From positions 1 through 64,000 of the forward strand of contig BCIV01000010.1 of NCBI GenBank assembly GCA_001600055.1: DNA of 64,000 bases. Reading direction: 5' to 3'. This DNA is from Filobasidium wieringae. Taxonomy: Eukaryota; Basidiomycota; Tremellomycetes; Filobasidiales; Filobasidiaceae. Below are positions 8,628 through 20,691 of the stretch, one piece after another; positions within the stretch are counted from its first letter, which is position 1; every line of letters begins with the position of its first letter. A program made the translations under genes and the position numbers. Under the pieces are notes generated by a model. It worked only from the letters and a program-made list of their open reading frames with translations, did not search any database and had not been told where the DNA came from.

Positions 8628-11600
8628 CTAGCCAAAAATATCTGTCGCAAAGCGCGCAGCTTGAACAGTCGATAGCCATTCCTTTCCCTTCTCAAGGCCG
8701 ACGCCCTTCTCGTCGGCGTAAATTTGAGCGCAGATCTCCTTGACACCCGTCGCCATTCGACTGCTGCCGCAAAGGTAGACTCTAGCACCGGTCTTAAATG
8801 CCTCGACAACAGTTTTCCTTTCATGGTAAATTCGATCCCTGAAAGAGTTGGCAAGTTAGCAGGATGAGCAACGAGGGAAAGAATGTCACGACACATACTG
8901 AACATATTTGCATCCTTCTGTTCGATCTGAGTCTCTCGAGAAAGCGTGATAGACCTTGACAACTCCCTGTCTCTCCCACTCTTGCATTTCGTCGTCGTAC
9001 AGCAGATCGGTGTCAGAGGATCGGCAACCATAGAACAGCATCGCAGTTCCGACGTCCCTGCCTGCAGCCCTATTGACGATGATGATGATGAGCCCAAATC
9101 GGCGATATAGGCACGGCGTACTCACTTTTGCAATGCCCGTTCTTGGATGAATCCTCTGAACGGGGCAATACCCGACCCAGAAGCGGCCATCAGCATGGAA
9201 ATTGAAGGGTCAGTTGGAGGATGGAATTGCTCATTTGAAGGCTTGACGCCAGCGCGCATACGGCTTCCCGGAAGGAGGTTTGATAGGTAATGGGTTGCGA
9301 TACCATAATAACGATTTTTCCTTCCCGAGATGTGAGGCGCATCTACTACGGCTATCGTTAACTCGGCTTGATTGGGAACGTTAAGGGGAGAAGAAGAGAT
9401 TGAGTACTGATTGGGGCATTATTAGCTCCAACATAAGGATTAGCATATGCTTACGTCTCTCGACTTACTTGTCGCATTCTGATTGACGGTAACGATGCCA
9501 AAAATTCGGTGAATGGCATTTCAACATCTGTCAGCTCCTCGAGCAACGACAGAAGATCGACCCGCTTGGCGGCGAGTTCCTTTTCGTAAACGTTCGCTTC
9601 GCAATAGTGTTTGAGGGTTTGACTATCCGGTGACTCTTCCTCGACGTATTGTTTCAGTCTTTCGACCTGCTTCAGAGTTGCCGGTTGTTCCAGCTCGACA
9701 AATCCTCCCAACAGATCGAATGCGCTGATAGGCATATTCATCGGCAAGGTATACGCTCCTCCTGATCCTTTGAGTGTGATGACGTCGTCTGCATGCAAAG
9801 CGAATCGAATGAGAGCTCGTTGTACCACCGGTAACGGGTTGACCGGCAGCAATCCGATATAGTCCCCTGCTCGATACTGCATTTCTTTCGGCAACTCTAG
9901 TCTAATCCTGCGCTTGATCTCAACATCACCCTTGCTGATGACATCGTTGGCGAGTATCGTGATCGATCGCATAAACTCCTGTTGCAAGAGATTCTTACGG
10001 ATATCCCGGTCGATCTCTGCAGTCAAAGTAGGTTCAGATGAGGTCGAAGCACTCGTGCCGATCGTGTCCAGAAATTCGGCTTCCCAGTCGTCAAATTGGT
10101 CGAACAGCTCAGCCGCAGCAGCGTTTCCTTCTCCCCTCTTGCATAGGCGCTCAGCGCCACATTCGGCGAGACGGCGGTCGATCAACGTTGGAATCGCGTG
10201 AAAGGTAGCAACCCAGTCGGGATGGCCACAACCGAACACGGCATACTTGACCCCTGCTTGACTTTTATCCTCGGCAGTTTTGAGCCATTCGACGAAAAAG
10301 TTGGCATCGTCAGTCGGCTGCAGGTGTATTTGGCATTCAGTACGAGCGACGGGAACACGCGTTGAAATTACTCACTTGGCCTTCGTAACTTGCAGTGACG
10401 ATCGCGATGGGTCGATCGCGAGGTACGCTCTGCGACGACAGCGAGTTGAGATGGTCGATCGAAACGTTCAGGCCACGGCTTTTTGCTTCGGTCTTCATCT
10501 TGTACGCCAAAGCTTTACAGGTACCGGCGTTGCTTCCTGCGAATGAACAAAACTTAGCTCCGATCGCATCTGCACGAATCAAGGACCCGCACCGTAATAG
10601 ATGCCCAGTCTAGGTCCATCGGGATTACTATCGACCTCGGCATCCGTTTCCTGCGCGTCAGTCCCAGCAACGACCTTGTTGATAGACTGCGCAAGGCCGA
10701 GTTGCGGACTGTTATGGCGCTTCTTTGCATGCATAAAGAACCCGCTTGGCTTGATTGTCAACGAGGTTTTGATCTGCAAAGGTCAATTTCAGTACCGGTT
10801 GAGTCTGTCGTAAATAGCGGGAACTCACTGCTAACTGATAGGATTCATCGTCGGGACGGCAGTCAAAGTGTTGAATGACCTGAAAAGAAAGGTTGAATCG
10901 ACTGTCGTAGATTTTGGCTGACTATAGAGTTAACTTACCATGGCCACAACCAGTAGCGCTTCTTGCCAGGCGAATGGGCGACCTATACAGCCTCTCATTC
11001 CATTTCCGAACGGTTTCCAACTATCGGGGGGAAGAGCTTCGAATTTGCCATCCAGCATGCGCTCTGGTCGAAAGTCCTCGACGTCGTCACCCCACACCGC
11101 AGGGTCTCTATGTAGTGCATCGAGTACGACAAGAATGGACTGGCCTTTGTAAACTCTATACTTCCCTGCCAGCACTTCGTCTTTCTTGGCAGCTACGGTC
11201 CAGCCTGGAGCGGTGCTTTTGAGCCGAAGCGTCTCTTTCAATGCGGCGTCGATGTACTTGAGCTTTTGTAGGTGTTCGTACTTGACGGGGTTATTGCCAC
11301 ACACGCGGCCCACCTCTTCTCGAATTTCGTGATATGCTCGAGGGTTCTTCATGAGAAAGTGGAATAAGAAGGAGAGCATACCGGACGTTGTCTGGGTGGC
11401 AAGCCAGCGGTCAACACCAACCCAACCCGGTTTCCTCTCATACTCACTTCATGTCCAGCAATGAGGAAAGTAACAAGCTGGAATCGTATATTCTCCGGGC
11501 TCAGACCTTGGCCTGCAAGAAGGAAGAAACGTCGTACAAACTGTTACGTAAGGGTTGGGTCAATCTAGCTCACCAGTCTTTGGATCTCTGCCTTTGAGCA

Positions 11601-12700
11601 TGGTACTGAGAAGATCATCAGGTGCAGAATCCATATCTTTGATTCGCTCGGCTATAAGCTAAGGTGTTACGATTGATTTCAGTTATACGCTTCTGGAGCG
11701 TCGAGTGAATCATCCGTACCTCATCAGCAATACCATGCTGTAACGCAATATCGTCCTTGTACTGCTGGTTTGCCTTAGTGTACATCCAGTTCGTACCCGG
11801 AATTCGCCTGTTTCGGGCTCCAGACTCGTGCAAAGAAGAAGCCATAGCTTCAACAAAGGGTGGACTGCCTTCAGTGTAGAAACTGTCGACAGATTCGGTA
11901 TTGAGTGTACGCAATGGCGGGAACACCGAGATCTGCATTTACGAATTGAAGCGATGGGAAAAGGTGCAGAGGGCGATAGCTAAGCAGGTATAGGCGTCAG
12001 TGAATCGATAGATGAGAGAGGCGTAGTGTGCATGCACTCACTGTCCAATGTCAACCTGGTAAAGTCTGCGACTACATCAATCTTGGCGTCTCCAAACCGA
12101 GTCCACTGAAGCAAAGCTCCTGTTAGGTACAGGGCTGATCGCGAGCTCCGCATATTGACATACCTTCTCGATCAATTGAGTGGCTATATCCACCATGCCA
12201 GGGAACATGTTTCGGATACTTAACGGTCCGAAAGCGGGTACCAATATGCGGTGTGCAATCGCCCTGCAACCGATAGGGGTTTTGTTAACTTGGATATGCA
12301 GCAGCTTTTTGAGTACAGACAAGCTTACCAAGATTCCTCCGATCCGTGGGCGGTGAATAGACCTGAAGGGTACGCCGATCAGATGCGCATGAGACTACGG
12401 TACTCGACTTGACATACCGTCACCAGCGACGTTCCTCGCCTGCTCAAGCCCTCCAGTGACTATCTTCTCGAATCGCTCCTGATCACAGACCTCATGAACG
12501 AGGCGCTGGCTACCTATAAATATCCGCCCCTCCTTCGGAGCTGCTGGTAGTTGAAGTTTGACGACCTCTCCATAACGAGAAAACATGTTGCAGATTGAGC
12601 CGACCGCATTTTCTGGATCGATGTCTCGTAAATTTCCTATAATAAATTGGGGAGGTGGTTGAGGTATCGGCTTGAGCTCTTGTTCGGGTATGAATGACAT
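8628..12700 (-). CDS. Self-sufficient cytochrome P450 / NADPH-P450 reductase fusion (CYP505 type)
   Basis: The multi-exon gene encodes a P450 heme domain joined to a reductase. In the P450 part: substrate-recognition N-terminus (PIPQPPPQFIIGNLRDID), I-helix AGHETT, K-helix ETLR, and heme loop FGNGMRGCIGRPFAWQ with the Cys ligand. Next comes an FMN domain whose YGSNAGT loop is restored by removing an intron near 10530-10590. The FAD/NADPH domains include RAGDYIGLLPVNP, YSISSSP, SGIAPFRGFIQER, FYGCR and LCGSSRMA. The end ATDIFG* at 8628 matches the family C-terminus with its penultimate aromatic. Start ATG at 12700 gives MSFIPEQELKPIPQ. Known family members (P450foxy, P450 BM3) hydroxylate fatty acids near the omega end using NADPH without a separate reductase. 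No N-terminal membrane anchor is present, as expected. An AATCACGTGATT palindrome lies about 225 bp upstream. Confidence 0.93.
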
Positions 12701-12920
12701 GATGAACGATTTGATTTGGCTGGGTTCGTTCTGTATACAACCCGAGCTCCGATTGTTTCTTTTCCGCCGATCTTGGTTGCCTGATTTATACAAACCAGGG
12801 AGCCAGGTACTTGGCAGCTATTTGGGAGCGTCATGATTAGCCGACGTGTGTTCGGGCTCGGAAGTCGATCTCCGTGCTAAGAGACCTCATAGCCGGAGCA
12901 GTAAGCGATGGCCGCGGCCA

Positions 12921-12932
12921 AATCACGTGATT
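12921..12932. promoter_or_regulatory. AATCACGTGATT palindrome upstream of the P450 gene
   Basis: Perfect 12-bp palindrome with a TCACGTGA core, about 225 bp upstream of the P450 start and just past the HTD2 stop. Confidence 0.45.
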
Positions 12933-12941
12933 CCCTCTCGG

Positions 12942-14024
12942 TTATTCCCGTTCGACCGCCTGCTGTCCGCATGAACCGACAGTCGCAGCACCGGCAGTTG
13001 CCACAGCCTTCATGCCAACGGTCGAACCTTGCTGTGCAAAAGACTCGATGTTACCTGCCTCGTCCGTTCTGCTTTCGAAGAGAATCGGAACACCCGTGTA
13101 CATCGGTCGGGTCGCTCGATAACTAAACGTGTCCAACTTCCGGGCCGGCTCGAGCGCTCTTCTGGACATCTCGATCAAAGCAACAGCACTAAGAGGTCCG
13201 TGGAACACAACATCGCGGTGACCTTCGATGGAGCGAGTCCAGTCATGATCGTAATGTATACGATGACCGTTGAAAGTGAGCGCCGAGAACCGGAAGAGGA
13301 GTGCGGAAGTCGGCGTGAGGGTATATGATGCTTGGCCCGAAGACGAAGGGGTGGTCGATTCCATTGACGCTCCTGCTGTCTCTAAAGGTGACTGTAGATC
13401 TGACGCTTTGACAATTGTCCTCTCCTCTGCGGACAACCGTGGACGAAAGACGTGCGTTCTAATTTCCGTAATCAAAGGTGTCCCGTTCCCGCCCGTCTCG
13501 ATGAACACTCTCTTCTGATCCACGAAAAGCATATCCTTCTTCATCATTGCCGAGCTAACGCTACAGTGTTCGGTCACGTGCATTCCGATCTGCATTCGAG
13601 CGGATTGGTGGAATTGCATCTTCCCCCCAGCCCACATTCGTCGAAGATAAGGATCGGGAGCGTTGTATTCCTGTCCATATCATAGTATGAGTTTTGCTCT
13701 CCTACAACTCGACCATCCGTCCATACTGTGACTTACGGTCGAAGACCCATCCTCCCCTAAATCGTGCTGCCAAGTCTGCGGCTGGAAGTAAACCAAATGA
13801 TGGCCTTCACGCAAATGATCTCCCCATTCGGGTAATGGCGATTGGCGAAGGAAAGGAAGGGTTCTGTGTAGTTGCTGGGCTCGATTCAGGTCGATGAAAT
13901 CTTCTGTAACTTTGGCGGGTCGGGACAGAATGTCCTGTATCCACGAAGTCACGGCCGAAGGTGCAGAGTACGATCGTGATCCATATTTCCTGGTTAACGG
14001 GACCCCCCCCGTTCTGGACAACAT
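12942..14024 (-). CDS. HTD2: Mitochondrial hydroxyacyl-thioester dehydratase type 2 (HTD2-like, MaoC fold)
   Basis: Two exons: 14024-13737 and 13670-12942. Family landmarks are GHHLVYFQP, DGSST followed across the intron by EYNAPDPYLRRMWAGG, then FRFSALTFNGHRIHYDHDW and VFHGPL. The NGHRIHYD-x-x-W segment is the hot-dog/MaoC hydratase region with the catalytic Asp/His pair. The yeast homologue performs the dehydration step of mitochondrial type II fatty-acid synthesis, which supplies octanoyl for lipoic acid. The Ser/Arg-rich N-terminus (RKYGSRSYSAPS) fits a mitochondrial presequence. The tail is Ala/Gly/Cys-rich and variable. The gene lies on the same strand upstream of the P450 fusion and divergently from SHY1. 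Confidence 0.85.
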
Positions 14025-14459
14025 GAGGAGCTTAATTTGGCTGAATCAGATATACACTGCTCTGAGCACGTGAAGATGTCACCGTCGAATTACGGTCTGT
14101 GAAGAAATTTACGTTTAGTTGAAACTAAGTCAAATTGCCGTTCCGATTTTGCTAGAGGTTCTATCTTCGCAGACGGATGCCGGAGTGTACTAGTTTCACT
14201 GAATGGCACTGAGTCTGTGATCTGAATGCGACTGATCTATCGAACAGGCGTGATACCTGGACGATCAACGGCAAGTCTGCTAGCTCGACTAGCTCGGGAG
14301 TCGATCGACAGGGTATGCGTTATGGACGATCGTATGATGCGTTATGGGTGAGATTCGTAACCTCGCAGATCGTCAAGGATGGTTGAAAGTTGGAACCTGA
14401 GAATCGCTTTCTCGCTGCGAACACCACCAATTCCGTCTTTCGCAAGAACTTCATCGACC
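14025..14459. promoter_or_regulatory. Divergent promoter region, HTD2-like / SHY1
   Basis: The 435 bp between two divergent genes for mitochondrial proteins. It contains one CACGTGA at 14067-14073. No other ORF or RNA gene seen. Confidence 0.5.
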
Positions 14460-15832
14460 ATGGCTTCACTCACATTTAGAACAGGTCTTAAACAGGGTCT
14501 CGATCGATTATCGACCCGTCCATCACCCCTCCCAGCCCGATCGAGAACCATCAATCGAACGATCCAACAGAACAGACCTCGATTCATAACCAGCTCAGCT
14601 CCTCCCGGTCCATCAGGACAGTCCGGCAAATCTTCTCGATTCAAATTAACTCCTACTACCGTCATCTTGTGCTGCGTACCACTCCTAACGGGGTACCTAG
14701 GGGTCTGGCAATTGCAGCGACTAAAGTGGAAGTTGGGGTTGATAGAGGATGTCGATCGGAACTTGAGTAAAGAACCGTTGATCTTGCCTAATGAAGTCAA
14801 GTAAGCGAGATCCACCTGTCATACCAGATATACCATGCTGACAACAATATCTCGATGTATCAGTGCCGAGGCTCTCTCTGACTTCGCTTTCAGGCGTGTC
14901 CTCCTGCACGGACACTTTGCTCAACCACTGATGCTAGTCGGACCCAGAGTATACGACGGTGTAGGAGGATATCATCTAGTTCAACCTTTCGTCCGAACCG
15001 CTCCTACCGATTCGACAGGTGCACCAGTGATCAAGAAGAAGAAAGAAAAGGCGTTCTCGTTCTGGAGTAAAGATGAGGAGAAAGACGATGTCCTATCGAA
15101 CGATCAAGCGATGGTTGGAGGCGAAGGAGACGGGAAGATGACTACCGTTCTAGTTAACCGAGGATTCGTTACTACTGCTCAAGCTCAAGCGTATCGAGAA
15201 AATCCCCAACTGGTCCCCTTGTTTTCCCCGTCTTCACCTTCTCCTACTTCGCTCTCCGCGTCCCCCTCTGCGGAAACGAAGAACCTCTTCATCCAGGCTC
15301 TACTCAGACCACCATCCGAGATCAAAGCCGGCGCTCGACCCGCTTTCACTCCGGATAACAATATCGGCAATAACGAGTGGTTCTACATCGACCTCGAAGC
15401 TATGAAAGGATGGGTCGATCGGGTCGCGGATGGGAAGATTGGGACGGTCCAAAGTGTTCTTATGGATGAGATATATGGTTGGTCTGATTGAATAGCTTGA
15501 TGGCGCGATATCACTCGATGACTAACGTAATCACGTCGGGCAGATGGCGATACACCCGCCACTCAATTGATGCAACAGGGTATCCCAGTCGGCCGACCGC
15601 CTACGGTCGAATTACGCAATCAGCATGCAACCTATGCCGCAACCTGGTTAGTACGGCTCGCTGCATTTGGGGGAGGCGCTGCATTTGGGGGAGGCACTGG
15701 TCGCTGACTTGCATTCAATTCGGTCAACACAGGCTATCACTCAGCGCCTTGACGTCCGTCATGTTGTTCAGGCTGTTTTGGGCAAAGGGGAAAGGTAATG
15801 GAAAAGGTGTAGTCGGTCCCCTGAGACGTTGA
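14460..15832 (+). CDS. SHY1: SURF1/Shy1 cytochrome c oxidase assembly protein
   Basis: Four exons: 14460-14800, 14864-15477, 15544-15646 and 15733-15832. An Arg/Ser-rich mitochondrial presequence precedes a first membrane helix (TPTTVILCCVPLLTGYLGVWQLQRLKWK). This carries the SURF1 signature G-x-W-Q-x2-R-x2-W-K. Further family blocks are RRVLLHGHF, VGPRVYDGVGGYHLVQPF, VLVNRGFV, NEWFYIDLEAM, PPTVELRNQHATYAATW, and a second helix LSLSALTSVMLFRLFW. SURF1 proteins help insert heme a into Cox1 of complex IV in the inner membrane. An insertion of about 35 residues rich in Lys/Glu/Asp lies after the GGYHLVQPF block. The donor of intron 2 (GTTGGT) is weak but gives the only in-frame join. Intron 3 contains an 18-bp tandem duplication. 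Confidence 0.92.
15661..15696. repeat. 18-bp tandem duplication inside SHY1 intron 3
   Basis: CTGCATTTGGGGGAGGC followed by G or A occurs twice back to back, differing only in the last base. Confidence 0.85.
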
Positions 15833-16206
15833 AAGATCGTCAAGTGTATACCAAGCATGTCGTACCTGGGAAAGGATCATGTACTGTCCCACCATTATTC
15901 CCTCGCCAATAAAAGGCGTGTCCAAAATGGATGCATGATTTCCTTGGTGGCTGTTATAAATCATTTTTGTCGTAATCTTCCCCAATATAAAGGTGATAAC
16001 ACCAGCATACTTGATCTTGGTATCGCTCTCGTGTTTCAGGCTTGCAAGGTCACGTGACGAAAAGTTGAGATCGATCCTACGCCTGGATGTCCGAACCAGA
16101 ATTACTATTCAGCGTCTATGCGCTTGAATCGACATTCTCTTTCGATGGGAAATTTAAAGCATCTAGATTGATACACGCACGAAAACACAAGACACTCAAG
16201 ACTAAT
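15833..16206. promoter_or_regulatory. SHY1 3' flank and RRP36 promoter
   Basis: 374 bp without a supported gene. GTCACGTGAC, a perfect 10-bp palindrome, lies at 16049-16058, about 150 bp before the RRP36 start. Confidence 0.5.
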
Positions 16207-17861
16207 ATGGCTGGTCACAAACGAAAACAATCTGGAGCTTCTAACAAGCTACCAATGCCTGTGTTCGACTCTGACTCTGAAGAGGATGAATTCGCTCAAG
16301 ACCGACCATCGAGTTCCAGGAGCAAAGGGAAAGGAAGACCTGAGTCTCGATCTAGATATGCGGAAGAGTCTGAAGATGAGGAGACTGACGAAGCATCCGG
16401 GCCCGAGTTTGATGAGGAAGAGTTAGAGGAGGGTGAAGGACCTGGAGTAGCTGCTTGGGAACCGGACGAGATGGAAGGTTTAGAGGAAGAATACACGGAT
16501 GAGGGGAGCGACGTTGGTAGTGGTGAAGGAGAATCGGGAGAAGAGGACAGTCGGTCGAGACAAGGATCGAAGAAAACTGGAGATAACAGTAACCTGGTGA
16601 GTCTAGCTTTATGCGCCGAGCGAATCTAGCAGCTCAATACCTACGATCACCATATCCAGGCAAAGCTACAAAAGGGTCAGTGATACATTTCGCAAATCTT
16701 CTGTTGCGACTAAACGCTGAAACCAATCGACCCGTATGCTATAGACTTGGAACAAGTTCCCTTGTATCTCCTGCGTAAAGCTCAGAACAAGTTGAAGGAA
16801 AAAGATGCAGCAGGATCGGATTACGATTCGGATGCATCTGGCGAGACTACAACAACGATCTCTGGACTACCCGAACACGAACGAACGAAACGTTTGAACG
16901 ATATAAAAAGACGTCTGGCCGCTATGCAACGAACGAAAGGGAAAGCTCTTAACGTACGAGTCTCTAGTGATGAAGAGTCCGAAGAAGGCCAAGAGGATGG
17001 AAGGGATAACGGATGGGCAATGAGACGAGAACGTAGAGAGGAAAGGGAGAAGGAAAAGGATGCAGAAACAAGACGAGAGGAACGAAGAGAGAAATTGAAA
17101 AGAGGCGATAAGAATGCTCCTATGGCTATGAGCGTAAAAAGGGCCGTGACGAGGAAGAGAACCGTCATCGAGCCAGAGAAAGTAGTAAGTCAACTCAGCT
17201 TACAATCTGGATCTAGTAATTCTTCTGATACATTAACCGTGATATAGGAACGGCGAGATCCTCGGTTTAGCTCAATGTCCGCCTCGAATACCGATACCAA
17301 CCTCACTGCTTCGTCATACTCTTTCGTACCCGAGTTGATCAAGGAAGAGTACACCAACTTACGAGCTGCTCTCCAGCTTGCTCACAAACGGGAGCGGACA
17401 GCAACTCGAGCGGAGAGAGACGATCGAACAGCTGAAAGAGAAAGACTGGAGCGAGAAGTTGATCGTGCTCGGACCAGGTTGGATGTGGCAAAACGAGCAG
17501 AGCGAGAACGAGAAGTCATGAAGCAGGTTAAGACAGAGCAGAAGGAACGAGCCAAGGAGGGCAAGGGGACTTTCCACCTCAAGCGAGGTCAGTATGATAG
17601 AGCTGGTGAAGCTCCCATTTCGTCGCTGACTCCCTTACGGTTGACGGCACAGGGGAAAAGAAGGATCTGCTTCTCAAAGCTCGGTTCGACGCTTTACAAG
17701 CACAAGGCGGAAAGAGGGCTGTCAAGAAGGCGATCGAGAAGAAGCAAAAGAAGGTGGCGGGCAAGGAGAAGAAGAGTCGACCATTCGCCAAGGGTGCGTT
17801 TGGGGGTGGCGGAGGTGGTGGTGGAGAAGGCGGTGACCGAAAAAGAAGGAAGGTCGGCTAG
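16207..17861 (+). CDS. RRP36: rRNA biogenesis protein RRP36
   Basis: Five exons: 16207-16596, 16660-16675, 16745-17184, 17249-17587 and 17653-17861. Start MAGHKRKQSG was chosen because upstream in-frame sequence is not conserved-looking. The first third is highly acidic (DSDSEEDEF, EEELEEGEG). The conserved C-terminal half has the family hallmark RRDPRFS, then YSFVPELIKEEYTNLRAALQLA, a long Arg/Glu coiled coil, HLKRGEKKDLLLKARFDALQ and a basic end GDRKRRKVG. Rrp36 belongs to the small-subunit processome and is needed for early pre-18S rRNA cleavage in the nucleolus. Exon 2 is a 16-nt microexon, unusual but needed to join KLQKDLEQVP in frame. The gene is tail-to-tail with the MAM3-like gene. 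Confidence 0.92.
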
Positions 17862-18110
17862 GAGGACTTGTGACGTACGTATAATTAGGTGTATTATCTA
17901 CCAGCATCCAGAAGCAGTTGCACCAGTGAACATAATCGAATGCATAGTCATAATGAGCAGGTCGTCCTAGCAGGTATGAAATATAAGTGAAGAGACAAAG
18001 TTGATCCCTTGACGATGCATATGTCGGAGGGGTGTGGCATGATGGTGGGGTTAATAGATTTTGGATATGGGCGAATCCGGTCGCGCTATGTTCAATCGGG
18101 AGTGAACACT

Positions 18111-20514
18111 TTACTTGGCTGAACCGGTGGGGGAAGCAGAAAGCTTGGCTGCGATGAGCTGAGTTTCCCCCTCTGGTCATAAAGACTGATGAGCCCAAGG
18201 AAATCTCGGTCATTGCGCATCTACATAGACTTACCAGGAGGGTTGGCGGCATCTCCAGTCTTGATAGTGTATTCCTCACCGTCAATCTCGATCAACTGAC
18301 CTTCTACTGCCGAAGGGGTCATAGCGGTAGGAACGACGTGTACAGTCTAAGGGATATAGGCGAGTCAGAATCCAGGGTTCAAACAATGTCATCATTACTA
18401 GCTTACGTTCTTGTGACGCTCGATGATACCACCTGAGATGAGATAGACGGTCAGTCCTGGCCAAAGATATCGAGGAACTTGGCTTACGCATAACAGCCGC
18501 AGTTCCCTGCCTCTTAGCAGCCCGCTTAGACTGGTTGTCCATGTATCGATCGGTCTCGTCGATGATTTCCTCGCCGATGATCCTGAAAGTTAGGGATCAG
18601 CTTGTGATTCGATATCGTTCACTGGATCGTGTACTCACTCTTCGACCAAATCTTCGACTGAACATATCAAGATATTTGATTAGCGATGTCGTTGCGAATT
18701 TGCAACGTAAGAAAGTTGACTCACGACTAACGATTCCGAGTGCTCCTTTAGCAGCACCGGGATATTCGGAAACCAACAACAAATGAGCTCGTCCAGTCTG
18801 GAAGTAGTCCAAAGCTTGGAAACCTGTCGATAAGAGCCTGACATTGTCAGCTGAGCGATCTCTGGGTACGCAACCTTTAAGACTTGCAATTGATATCGGG
18901 TCGGGCCTCTGGAAGGGACAACAAGTTGAACTGTCCAACCTTTTTGCACTCCTCGGGGTTGTAGCTGATGAGCTATCGTGATGACAAATGTCAGATCTGA
19001 TTCATAACGGTCGGAAGGAGCAGAAGCTCACCTTCTTTACGAGCAACATCCCGGTGAAGTTTTCAGGCTGACCAGGCTCGTGAACGGGAATTCGACTGAA
19101 TCCGCTGAGCAGGATATGATCCAAAAGCTTGTGATCCATCTTCTGATCCGTCGCGAGAGTCAAGACGTCCTATTCCATGATATTCGAATGAACAAGCGAC
19201 ATCATGAGCGAAGGATGGAACTGAAACGCACCTTGATAGGAGTCATGATCTGGCTGGCTTTTTTGTCGTTCAAAGAGAGAACTCCGTTAAGAATAGTGAT
19301 CTCGTCATCTCTAAGGGGTTCCGTTCCTTCTCGGTGGAACTGCAAGAAGGTCTTGAGTTCGGCCTTTCGGAAGCTAGATTACCGAAGCAGAATCAGATAC
19401 TTCGCGATCCGCATTTCATCATCCTAGTTATACTCACGTGTGTCCCTCGTCAGTTCCCAGAGCCCAATCCAACAGTTTGGCGATGGGATAAGCGATGGGA
19501 GCTACCCATATCCAGAACTCAGCAATGTATTCCAAGCAGTCTAAACACCGGAGTTCAACTCACCCATGAGATACATCATTGCCAGAACGAAAGGAGCACA
19601 CACTCCTCCGATCTGTAGACCATATCGTACACAAATACTCTATTCATCGCAAGATATAGGCCAGGGATCCCAGGGAGCACAGATGTTTGAAAGTCGTAGA
19701 TAAAATGTATAATATTCGATCAGTTGAGGTCGACCTGCACAGCCTATCGATCACACGCACCTGAGGGATAATTTCACCGAAGATGACAATCATAGTCTAT
19801 GACACCATGCAATCATACAGACAAATCAGCTTGGAAGCTCGAACAGATGTCTCCGAACCTGTATACGATCAGGAGAGAGATGAGAAGGTAGACTGACAGT
19901 GGATACGAGGACAGCAGCGATTCCTCCTCCTAATACGCTGTCCAGGAAAATGGGAAGCGATTCGTTGACGATCTACGCACGTATTGTATCAGTTTAGGAC
20001 TTGTTTGATATCCAGGAGGTCTGCAATTCGTAACGAATTCAAACGGAAGACTGATCGAGTGAACCTACCACATTGCTCAAAAGCAGAACGACGAGGACCC
20101 AATGTCTACCCTTTTGCAACAACTTCAATACCTTGGCAGCGTGTTTCTTCTCCTTTGGATCAGAGGATGATTGAGCAAGTACTCGAAGGTGCATGTCATC
20201 CGATCCCATCAAAGCCAGCGTAAGACTGCGCAGCACGGCGAAGTTAGTCTCGCAATCATATCATCGGATCGGTTTCAGCGGACGTACCCAGCGAACACTC
20301 CTCCAAGGAGCACTAGGACAGCGGAGACTCCCAGCTTCAAGAAGAAGGCTGGAGAATCAGGTGGGTCTTCAGGGTGAATGACACCTCCCTTCTTGTGACC
20401 TTTCTCTGATGCGGCGGTGATGTACTGCGTAAGTAGGACGGGAGAGGCCGAGACGAGTTTTGTGAGAGACATGAGGAGTGGGAGTTTGGCGGTGGCAGAG
20501 GTTGGACGGAGCAT
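18111..20514 (-). CDS. MAM3/CNNM-like DUF21-CBS membrane protein
   Basis: Many short introns. N-terminal hydrophobic region, then the DUF21 signature [11 protein letters not shown] joined to [16 protein letters not shown]. Further helices follow ([51 protein letters not shown]). Then comes a CBS pair: [50 protein letters not shown], and [27 protein letters not shown]. Yeast Mam3 is vacuolar and affects manganese/metal homeostasis; CNNM/CorC relatives transport or regulate Mg2+. The C-terminus was read as [19 protein letters not shown] ending at 18111. An alternative in-frame ATG at 20691 would add 59 residues; 20514 begins closer to the first hydrophobic stretch. Which start is used is uncertain. 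Confidence 0.87.
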
Positions 20515-20691
20515 GATGAGTGGTATACCTGCTGTGTCCCAGGAAGTAAGGAGTGGTTTGGCAGGTGGAAGGCTGTCGTTCGTGTGATGGATGAGCTGTG
20601 ATGCGGGGTGAAGCTGAAGCTTTCTTGGACGATCTATTCTGCGTCGAATGAACGTTGGCGGAAGCAAATGTCGTATGAGAACAGTCGTCAT

